A stretch of 64,000 nt of DNA from Brachycybe producta (taxonomy: Eukaryota > Arthropoda > Diplopoda > Playtdesmida > Andrognathidae), in assembly GCA_036925085.1 (NCBI GenBank), contig JAUPFP010000040.1, positions 775,939 through 839,938 of the forward strand, written 5' to 3'. Within the stretch, counting starts at the first letter, position 1. Each line of letters begins with the position of its first letter. The translations under genes and the position numbers were made by a program. This document shows positions 49,776 to 58,645 of the stretch, piece after piece. The notes under the pieces are model-generated. The model did not search any database. It had not been told where the DNA came from and worked only from the letters and a program-made list of their open reading frames with translations.

Positions 49776-50008
49776 ATCGCAACTTTTCATTACAGCTACT
49801 CTCACGAAAGAACTATCGCTGTGAAAACGAGGCTAGTTCTCGCGATAGTTGCTCTCTCATGACAGCAACTATTGTGACAACTATTATCGTGAAAACGAGG
49901 CTTTATAGTTACTATCACTGTCGCAATAGTACTATTTAACTATCTAGTCAAACAAGATAGTTGTGATAGTGCTATCGCAACAGTGTGATAGTGACTATCA
50001 TATCATAT

Positions 50009-50211
50009 GGGCAATTAGAAATCGGGACAAACAGAAGTTGGCTCCGCCCTTTTTATGATGACAGGCAACGTCTAATTGGTTTGTTGTGTGGTTCGACGCT
50101 GAAAAGGGCGGAGCATGTGACGTCAGACTACATAACCAACCAATTAAAAGTTGCCGGTCGTCATAAAAAGGGCGGAGCCAACTTCTGTATGTCCCGATTT
50201 CTAATTGCCTG
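50009..50211. mobile_element. Family A MITE
   Basis: The body is complete, from ggcaattagaaatcgggac to gtcccgatttctaattgcct, and the first tip base is changed (gggcaa instead of caggcaa). TGACGTCA is at 50118. It sits 16 bp from the end of the foldback element at 49992. Confidence 0.75.
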
Positions 50212-50869
50212 TCAAAACTGTCGCAAAAGTTTACTTGTTATTGAGAGTGACACTTGGAAGGGAAATATAACAAGATCTTTAAAGTTATATTTCTCGGATT
50301 ACTTTGAAGTTATTTCTGGAAATTCGTCAAAGTTACTTTGTTGAGCAAAAAAAAACTTGATAATACTGAAATTTTCTGTAAATATGAACAAAATTAAAAC
50401 TCTGGTTACATCTTAAGCTTTTTTTTTTAATTATGGCATAAATAATAACAAATCTTTTTAGAAATATGGAAAGTGAAGAGGAAGAATCACAGGTGGGGGG
50501 CGGGGAGGGTTAGGGGTGGGGCAAGGGTTAAAGTTGAAGTGAAAACAAAAAAAAAGATTCTAGTGACAAAACTTTTACAATTTTTTTTTAATTGTGACCA
50601 CAGGATGGGAGAAGATTTTTTTTTGTGTGAAAAAGTGATTTTTAAAGGGTGACACGAGAATACTGTACTTTTTTTTTTTTTTGGTTTGTTTCAAAAAAAC
50701 TTCAGAGAGACCCTCTTCTCTCTTTAATTATATTTGTAAATTTCAAAATTTTGGATTATTATTCATTCACGTATATACTGTATATAAGGAGTAGACAATT
50801 TCAGAAATCGTATACGAGTTTCTTAATTTCTTTATAGGAAACTTTTTTTGTTTTTTTCAAATGAAAACC

Positions 50870-51633
50870 TACGGAGCTCTGTAAAAGAGTTGCGAGATTT
50901 TTTTTAAATCTCGACATGTCGACTCTTTTTTTCCCCAGAATCTTGACATGTCGACTCTTTTTTTTCCCAGAATCTGGACATGTCGACTTTTTTTTTCCCC
51001 AGAATCTCGACATGTCGACTTTTTTTCCCAGAATCTCGACATGTCGACTCTTTTTTTCCCAGAATCTCGACATGTCGCCTCTTTTTTTTTCCCAGAATCT
51101 CGACATGTCGACTCTTTTTTTTTTCCCAGAATCTCGACATGTCGACTCTTTTTCCAGAATATCGACATGTCGACTCTTTTTTTCCCAGAATCTCGACATG
51201 TCGACTTTTTTTTCCCAGAATCTGGACATGTCGACTCTTTTTTTCCAGAATGTCGACTCTTTTTTTCCAGAATGTCGACTCTTTTTTTCCAGAATGTCGA
51301 CTCTTTTTTTCCAGAATGTCGACATGTCGACCATTTATTTTTTTCAAGAATCTCGAAATTTCGACTTTTTCCAGAATCTAGACATGTCGACTTTTAATAT
51401 CTTCTATTCGGCCATGCTAATTATACTATGATGCGCACACCTTACTCTAATAATTAAATTATTGGTGCTACAAGAGGGCGCTTGCAATAATTTAATTATT
51501 AGAGTATGGTGCGCGCAACATGGCACAATTAACATGGCCAAATAAAAGAGATTAAAAGTTGAACTGTCGCGATTAAAGTCGACACATCGAGATTTTTAAA
51601 AAAAATCTCGCATGTCCTTTACAGGACTCCGTA
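50870..51633. mobile_element. TIR element carrying a ~32-bp tcgacatgtcga minisatellite and an inner foldback
   Basis: Ends tacggagctctgtaaa and tttacaggactccgta are inverted, and gcgagatttttttt is matched by aaaaatctcgc. Inside, the anchor gacatg occurs at 50913, 50945, 50977 and 51009 (spacing 32), then with 29-33 bp spacing as the T/C run varies, to about 51320. Each unit centres on the palindrome TCGACATGTCGA. A separate palindrome (gcgcacaccttactctaata with inverse) fills 51411-51537. All long open frames here are repeat artefacts. Confidence 0.8.
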
Positions 51634-51635
51634 AC

Positions 51636-52509
51636 CCCCCCCCCCCCCCCCCCAAAAAAATCTTTTTTGTCGCTAAAAAGAGAGAAAAAGGCATCTAAAG
51701 AGTAATTTTTTTTGTATATATTTCCCCGCAATTATAGAATTTCTTTTTAATTTTCTTGTTTTATCTAAAAAAACCCAACAACAAAAATGTCTACAAAAAT
51801 TCAGCAATTCATTTTTTTCTTTTCTTACAATTTTAATAATGATGATTCAAGATCTTCGTAGTTTGCGTAGTTTTCTATAAAAATCCTTTTATTTTAAAAC
51901 ATTTTGCTTAAAATAAAGCCAAGCTTATTTAGTACAGTTTTAAACTTTTAAAGTGAAAACTGTCTCTTAAAAAAATTCCTGGTTATTCCTCCATTTAATA
52001 TGTGCAACATTAAGAAGAAATTGAATGCGAATCAGACTGGTTCCACATGAACCACTTTGTGCTGCCACAAACCACCATTGAAAACAATGGAAGGCAGTCA
52101 ATGCGGGCCACTGATATGACCTTTGATCATCAGATTTATAACTGACAAACAAAGAGGCTGTTTGGTTGCAACACTAGTGGTCGGATCCAACTACTCATTA
52201 CCACTGTGGTACAAAAAAAGCAGCTTCAGTGGCTCGTTAAATGGTCTGCTGAAAAACGCCCACTGAAAATGGAATTTATCTTTAAATAAATTCTATTTGA
52301 TTTGAACGCACGCAGAAACAAGACAGAAAACATTCAGAAACGAATTTTTTTTCTGTGCGAAAAACCTTGAACGTGAAGGAAAGCAGAAACGCAGAGGAAG
52401 TTTGTTCTTCTTCTTGTGGTTGTTATATTTATTTCTATTAACTGCTTTTTTCATGCATGTGGAATCCAGGCTTTGCTAATAATTTCAAATCAATTTCAAT
52501 TTCTTCCAC
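51636..52509. other. Gene-free interval
   Basis: It begins with a poly-C run at 51636-51652 followed by A/T runs. From 51700 to 52500 I see AT-rich sequence with no convincing reading frame, repeat or RNA gene. The minus-strand frame at 51967-52152 is short and unsupported. Confidence 0.5.
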
Positions 52510-53405
52510 AGGCCCGGTTCAGACAGATGGTACAGACTAATCGTAGGTCACTAGATGACCTACACTTTTAGATATGAACTGTTGGTCACTCAGTGACCTA
52601 CACTTTTTTACATTCTGGGGAGGGGCTGTGTCCCCCACACCTTCTACACCAAGCTTAGTTTAACATAACCTCCACCTAATCACTGATATAAAAAAAATTC
52701 TAATGTGTAGGTCACCGAGTGACCTGCAGTTCTAAAGTGTAGGTCACCGAGTGACCTGCAGTTCTAAAGTGTAGGTCACCGAGTGACCTGCAGTTCTAAA
52801 GTGTAGGTCACCGAGTGACCTGCAGTTCTAAAGTGTAGGTCACCGAGTGACCTACAGTTCAAAAGTGTACTTCAACGAGTGACCTACAGTTCTAAAGTGT
52901 AGGTCACCGAGTGACCTGCAGTTCTAAAGTGTAGGTCACCGAGTGACCTGCAGTTCTAAAGTGTAGGTCACCGAGTGACCTACAGTTCTAAAGTGTAGGT
53001 CACCGAGTGACCTGCAGTTCTAAAGTGTAGGTCACCGAGTGACCTGCAGTTCTAAAGTGTAGGTCACCGAGTGACCTACAGTTCGAAAGTGTATTTCACC
53101 GAGTGACCTGCAGTTCTAAAGTGTAGGTCACCGAGTGACCTACAGTTCAAAAGTGTACTTCAACGAGTGACCTACAGTTCTAAAGTGTAGGTCACCGAGT
53201 GACCTACGATTAATCTGTTCCCAGATAGATCATGTAGTTAATGTAGGTATTAAGCTAAGGTCGTACTTTCTACTGCGCATGTACCATGTTTAAAAGCACT
53301 AATCGAAACAAGATGATACTTCAGTGTCTGCAGTTTTGCACATGCGCAGTAGAAAGCGACCTTCCTTTAACCTACATTAACTGCATACTAATCTGAACCA
53401 GGCCT
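52510..53405. mobile_element. TIR element carrying a 32-bp AGGTCA/TGACCT minisatellite
   Basis: Outer ends aggcccggttcagac and inverse (atctgaaccaggcct), and inner ends acagactaatcgtaggtcac and gtgacctacgattaatctgt. Between 52708 and 53210 about sixteen 32-bp units read gtgtaggtcaccgagtgacc followed by tgcagttctaaa, with two diverged units (gtgtacttcaacgag) and one gtatttcaccgag. Each unit has the palindrome AGGTCACCGAGTGACCT. Downstream, ctttctactgcgcatgt and its inverse acatgcgcagtagaaag form another stem. Confidence 0.8.
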
Positions 53406-53794
53406 AAAATGCAGAATAACCCAGAAAGACTCACGAGTTTGAATCAGAGTAACAAGTTTTAAGTTTAGCTTTGCTTTAAGCAGCGTTTTATATAATAATA
53501 AAAAAAAAAGGTTTCGTTAGAAACTTCCGATTCGGACAACAAAAAAAGAGAAACTGATTTGATCACATAAGGAATGTTCGGCTTGTTTTTTTAACGAGCA
53601 AGGTAGTTTTTTTTTTTAAACGAAACGTTTGAGTTTAAAGATAAAACAACGAAATGGTTGTAAGTAAGGGCACGAATAGGAATATACAAACAATGAATAT
53701 TAATTTTAAAACGACCAATTAACGTTGTAATCAAAGAATTATTATGCATTCACAAAGATCGGTAATAAGGCTAGGATTTTTATGCAATTAATTA

Positions 53795-54960
53795 CAAGCA
53801 AATGTTTCTCAATCTGTGTCTAAAGGGCCAACAATCCAGTTTATATCAACCAACAATTTGTTTTTTTTTTCAATCAAAATACACTGGTTAGAGGCTAGAA
53901 TCATAGTTGACAATGGATAGTAACCACTGGCAGGATGTCAGTGATTTAAATCACATTGATTTAAATCAAATAATTTTTTTTAAAAAAATCAAATGATTTT
54001 TTTAAAAAAATTCACATTTATTTAAACATTAAAATTCTACAATAAAAATAAAACAGTTCCCAGCATTATTCTCTATGTTCATAAAATAAAGTCCGGTGGT
54101 AGTCCTTTAATTAATGCATTATTTCTTTGGAAGATAGATATACTTGAGGAAATATCCCCCAATTGACTGGTGGAAATCAGGGACAAATACTGTAGATAGA
54201 AATAGTATTAGTAATCAACATGTATTTAAGAACCTCAGAGGTAAACCCGTTTTAAGTCACCTAAATTTTACAGTGGAGTCATTTGAAAGTTTTTCTCTTC
54301 ATTGAAGGAATAGGACTTAACATGATAGACCACCATCTAGCTGCCAATGTGTAAAACTGTGGACTTACCACTGTTTACCGCTGATAGAACTTGACAAGCT
54401 GTTTAAAAAAAACAAATTTTACATCTTATGAAGATGTAAAATCGTGTTTTTTTTATTAAAAAAAGTGACTTAACACAGTTTATCTCTGAGGCACTGATTT
54501 GCTTTGGGAACTAAAAAAGGCTGCAATAAAATAAGTTTCAAGCACTTTTAATTTAACATTCTGAACATATAAACTGTTCAGAATGTTAAATTAAAAGTGC
54601 TTGAAACTTATTATTTAAAATTTGAATGTATCTTAACATTTTTTATTCTTTTCCAATTATTTTTACTAACAACTTAACAATTAACGATGTTATTATTACT
54701 CATTTTTGCAAACATCGTCATAAAAAAAAATTAATATTTCATATAAATGGAAAAAAATCAAAAAAAATCTGATTTAAATAAAAAAAAATCGATTTATTTG
54801 ATTTAAAAAAAAATCAAAAAAATCAGTTACCCTGGTAACCAGACATCTAGCCTCTAACTAGCCTTTTTTGATTAGAAAAAAGCATAATTGCAGTTGTTGT
54901 AATGATAATGATTACTTCACAATTGGCACTTGGGCCACAAATTGAGAAATGTTTCCTTGA
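53795..54960. mobile_element. Foldback element containing a second, hAT-like foldback element
   Basis: Outer arms: aaatgtttctcaatctgtg at 53802 and gttagaggctagaa at 53887 pair with ctagcctctaac and the inverse block near 54940. Inner element, about 53939-54828: ends cagtgatttaaatcacattg and the inverse of a gatttaaaaaaaaatcaaa block ending aatcagtta. Its two halves also match (cctcagaggtaaac with gtttatctctgagg; aagtcac with gtgactt). No transposase is present. Confidence 0.55.
54530..54612. repeat. Perfect hairpin: 37-bp arms, 9-nt loop
   Basis: The left arm 54530-54566 begins aataagtttcaagcac and ends taacattctgaac. The right arm 54576-54612 is its exact reverse complement, with atataaact as the loop. 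No mismatch occurs in 37 pairs. It lies in the middle of the inner foldback element. Perfect pairing implies a recent origin or ongoing correction of the two arms. Confidence 0.85.
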
Positions 54961-55260
54961 TATTTTTTGCATAAAAATCCATTGCCATAGGAGAGATTAA
55001 GATCAGATAAAAATGTAGGAGCTATTTATTCTCTTAACAACATTTCTGGTTCTAAACTAGATCAAGTCAGGGTCACATTTAAAAAACACTATCCCTTTGA
55101 TATTTATGCAAAAATGCAAATGAATCAAACGATTTCTCGGAAGTCACTTTCGTAAATTAGCAGAAATGCAAAATAATGAGCACCCCCGGCCAACAGTCGA
55201 TTTTCCAACTTTAGCCGAAACGCAAAAGAGTATTCGAAACTCGCTTCCGCATTTTAGCAA

Positions 55261-55692
55261 ATCCTCGAATCCCGCGAATCTTGAAAAATATTCGAGATTC
55301 GACAACTCGAACTTTCGCGCTTTTTTTCGTCTTTCGAATCTTTCGAATCCTATAACCTTAAAAAAAAAACTGTTAAAACTTTGGTAAAATTAGTTTTAAC
55401 CCCATTGACGTCCAATAGAAGTGTTCACTAACAAAAAAAAAACAGCGATTGTTGCAAATTTGGTGGTTATCCGGATCACCAATATCATCAGATTCATCAC
55501 TTTGTGGCGACCCTGAGCGCCACACTGTGTTTTTTTATTATTAATAATATAATATTTAATATTATTCCATTTATTTGTATCTTCTTAATGAATAATAGAG
55601 GATTCTTATATTTGAAGGATTCGAAAAGTTCGAGAGATTCGAGAACCTTTTAGGATTCGGAGTCGAACCATTCGGATTTCGTCCCACTTCTA
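55261..55692. mobile_element. hAT-like MITE, copy in inverse orientation to 34922-35354
   Basis: It reads atcctcgaatcccgcgaatc at one end and ggatttcgtcccacttctaa at the other. The middle shares gttttaaccccattgacgtc, cagcgattgttgcaa and accctgagcgccacactg with the first copy. The gene-like frame at 55166-55387 lies on this element and is not supported. Confidence 0.65.
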
Positions 55693-56460
55693 ATAACGAG
55701 TATTCGAAACTCAACTTTTAGAATTTAGCAAAAACGCAAATGTGTGCTCAACTTTAGCAGGAATGTAAACAAAGTGCTCAAAAGAAGTGCACTTGCTACA
55801 AAGTTGCTAAAATACTGTCACCTTCACCTAATGACTTTCTCCCATGCTATTAATTAATAGACTCCAGCAGTTACTAATCAATCTGACCGACGTGCTGACA
55901 AAATGAAAATGTCAATCAAGTTTGATGATTCAACTTTTTTAAAAAAAAAAATGCTTTCGTTATCCAATTCTCGTGCCCCTACTTACAGAAATTATGTAAA
56001 AAAAAATGACAAAGGTTCTCGAAAAAAAAAAACGAGATCGTTCAAAATGAAAAATAGGAGAAAAGTAGAAAAACAAAAACAACAAACACTTTAAAACTTG
56101 GTGGCAGCTAATGCTTTAGGTGACTAGCAATGACTATTAATGAGAACGAGGGTGGAAATAACGGGGAAAAGTTTGTAAAACAAATATGTTTCTTGGTCTT
56201 GAAACGTCTCGACTTTTGTTTTTTTTTATACAAGAACACAAAAAAATATAAAAGAAACGCAAAAACATTTAACAGAAAAAAAAAAGCTGGAAGATGCGCA
56301 ACCCGTGCACGCGTTTTCCGTTCCTCGTTGGAAACAGAATTAAGTTTCAGAAAGAAGAAACAGGAGATCGGAAGGAAGATAGAAAAAAAGGAGGAGTCCC
56401 TTTTGGAAATACTTTCTTTTAATTTTTTTTTAGGAAGTGGACCACAAAAGTTAAAGGGGT

Positions 56461-56880
56461 CTCTCTCTCTCTCTCTCGAGCCTGAGATTTCTCTCTCTCT
56501 CTCTCTCTCTCTCTCGAGCCTGAGCTTTCTCTCTCGCTCTCAAGCCAATGCTCTGTTTCTCTCTCAAGCCCGAGCTCTCCCTCTCGCTCTTTCTCGAGCC
56601 CGAGTTCTCCGTCGTTCGCTCCCTCTCGAGCCCGAGTTCTCCGTCGTTCGCTCCCTCTCGAGCCCGAGTTCTCCGTCGTTCGCTCCCTCTCGAGCCCGAG
56701 TTCTCCGTCGTTCGCTCCCTCTCGAGCCCGAGTTCTCTCTCGCTCGCTCTTTCTCGAGCCAAAGTTCTCTCTTGCTCGCTCTCTCTCTCTCTCTCTCTCT
56801 CTCGAACCCGAGCTTTCTCTCTCGCTCTTGAGCCTCCGAGCTCTCTCGCTCTCTCGAGGCTGTGGCTCTCTCGAGTCTCC
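56461..56880. repeat. (CT)n tract with 32-bp ctcgagcccgagttctccgt units
   Basis: CT runs flank a tandem array whose anchor ctcgag falls at 56593, 56625, 56657, 56689, 56721 and 56753, exactly 32 bp apart. The last units revert to CT-rich variants. Four overlapping open frames on both strands, rich in Arg/Glu/Ser/Leu, follow from the repeat and should not be called genes. Sequence from 55700 to 56450 shows no supported gene. Confidence 0.85.
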
Positions 56881-56889
56881 ACTCAATAA

Positions 56890-58160
56890 CGCACGCACAT
56901 TTTGCTACTTCGACCGTCAAAAATAACAAGACCAAAAAGAAATCAAAAACAAGCATCGAAAAGATTCTCCAAAATCAGAAAATCACATTTAAAAAAAAAA
57001 CCAATCCTTTTTTTTTTTAAAAAAAATGAAACAAAAAATCCGTTTTTGATCGTAATTCTTTCTTTACAGAAATGACAAAGATTATTAAAAAGTAAAAAAA
57101 AAAAAAAAGATTGAAAACATTACGAAATAAACTTAAGATCATATAAAAAACACTTTTCCAATGATTTGATTCGCTTACCCTCGTTCTTTTTTTTCTCTCT
57201 CTCTCTGCAGCCACACCTCGCACACAAAATACTCAATTTTAAATTCTTAAAAAAAAAAACTATATATATAATTAAAAGTTTGCTTTTTTTCTAACTCCGA
57301 GATTCCGAATCGGTTGAAAGAAATCGAAACTCGAGAAACGTGTTTTTTTTTCCTTCGCCCGTTTCATCAGCCTCATTTCTTTTTAAACAGTACAATTTCG
57401 TGTGTTTTTTTCGCTATATTTATAATATATATATATATTTACGACATAACTCGAGAAATTAAGAAAACAAGACACGAAGTCTCTCCTCATTTATATAAAA
57501 CATAATCGCGGCAACTTTGACAGCGGCAGCAACAAAAGTACCAAACGGAAAGAATAAAAACGTCCAGCGACTTCTTTACGGCCTCACGTTTACGAAAAAC
57601 ACTACGGTACGATCCTCTTGCTCCTAAATACGCGATAGATCGTAGTCGCGATGTCGCGTAGTCGAAGTTTTACGTGGAGCGGGGAAACACCGTAACTCGA
57701 GACAGAAGGAGAAGTTTCTACTCTCCTCTTCTTCCTCCTCCATTCAGATCACAACGATTTGTTAACGCAAATTTGCAACGCAGCCACAGATACACACACA
57801 CACACACACAACAAACCAGAGCACGTAGGAAAAAAAAAAGTTGTCACCTTTTTTTTTTTTTTAGTTTTGTTTTTGTTATTTTTTTTTGACGGGTTTCAAA
57901 CGCAGCCACGAGAAAATCGCCTCCTAATTTTTCTAGTCGGTTGACATCAGGAGTTAGCAACGTCCGTCTGCGAAAACAAAACCAACAATTAACGTGGTTC
58001 GAAACCAAAACATTGCAAAGAAAAGATAATAATAAAATCGAATCAAATAAAGCCATGCAGTAGAAAACCCGATTATCCGAACTAAAGAAAAGCTCTTGAA
58101 AATAATTCGTAAAAAATCCCTGTTCTTTTTTAACTTTAATTCTCTCATTCACTACTGTGA
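56890..58160. other. Gene-free interval downstream of the last liprin exon found
   Basis: A-runs, T-runs and two microsatellites ((CT)n at 57194-57206, (CA)n at 57792-57809). I searched the minus strand for the liprin-alpha C-terminal exon (family consensus ends TYSC) and did not find it. A pyrimidine tract with gcag at 57188-57210 resembles a plus-strand splice acceptor but no reading frame follows. Confidence 0.45.
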
Positions 58161-58164
58161 TTTT

Positions 58165-58605
58165 TAAGTCCATTATTTGCGATTTTTAAGTTAAAACCAG
58201 AGATCTGTGACCAAAAGTAAAGGATTTGTGACTTAAAGTCCCCGATTTGTGACTGAAATCAATGAACTTTTGTGTTCTAAATTAATATTAGTGACGCAAG
58301 TAAATGATTTAAAATTTAAATCAGAAATATGTGTGACGTAAGCCCACGGTTCACGACTCAAGTCCAGAATTTGTCAATTAAATCAGATTTTTTAATCAAA
58401 TCCATGAGTTGTGATCGTAATTACACATTTGGGACTCAAGTAAACAATTTCAGATTTTAATCAAGGAAATTTGCGACTTAAATACATAATTTAGTAGTAA
58501 ATCACAAATTTGTGACTTTTGTCGATGGTTTGTGATTTATGTCCATAATTTATGATTTAAATCAATAACTTGCTACTTAAATTAAGAATTTTAAATTTAA
58601 ATCAG
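58165..58605. repeat. Degenerate tandem repeat, about 22-24 bp, in a liprin-alpha intron
   Basis: Roughly eighteen imperfect copies of (a/g)atttgtgacttaaatcca run up to about 40 bp before the end of the last exon found (58646). The spacing of tttgtgac anchors (58226, 58249) is 23 bp. The copies are much more diverged than in the other arrays, so this array is older. No frame is conserved. Confidence 0.6.
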
Positions 58606-58645
58606 GTCGATTAGAATGAAGAAAAAAAAATGTTTCCATCCTTAC

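Larger units (their letters stand above)
47081..49992. mobile_element. Foldback element split by an LTR retrotransposon
   Basis: The left part (47081-47290 and 47360-47440) and right part (about 49776-49992) share inverted blocks: gatagtaactat, aagcctcgttttcac, cgatagttctttcgtgagag and agcaact. Left end ggcgtcacactatctcg and right end caacagtgtgatag are inverse. The interruption at about 47445-49775 is filled by the Ty3-like element below. A possible target duplication gcaact lies at both edges. Confidence 0.55.

Noticed and set aside
50801-51431. Overlapping 100-177-codon frames rich in Ser/Arg/Lys or Phe/Pro on both strands
   Set aside because: All lie in the ~32-bp minisatellite; several frames are open on both strands at once because each unit is stop-poor.
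56130-56956. A 233-codon Ser/Leu-rich frame and its Arg/Glu-rich minus-strand counterparts
   Set aside because: The frame is produced by the CT tract and 32-bp units, with no conserved domain, no splice context and competing frames.
57188-57223. Plus-strand splice acceptor (pyrimidine tract with gcag) or a minus-strand micro-exon of liprin
   Set aside because: No reading frame of a known protein follows on either strand; a CT microsatellite explains the tract.
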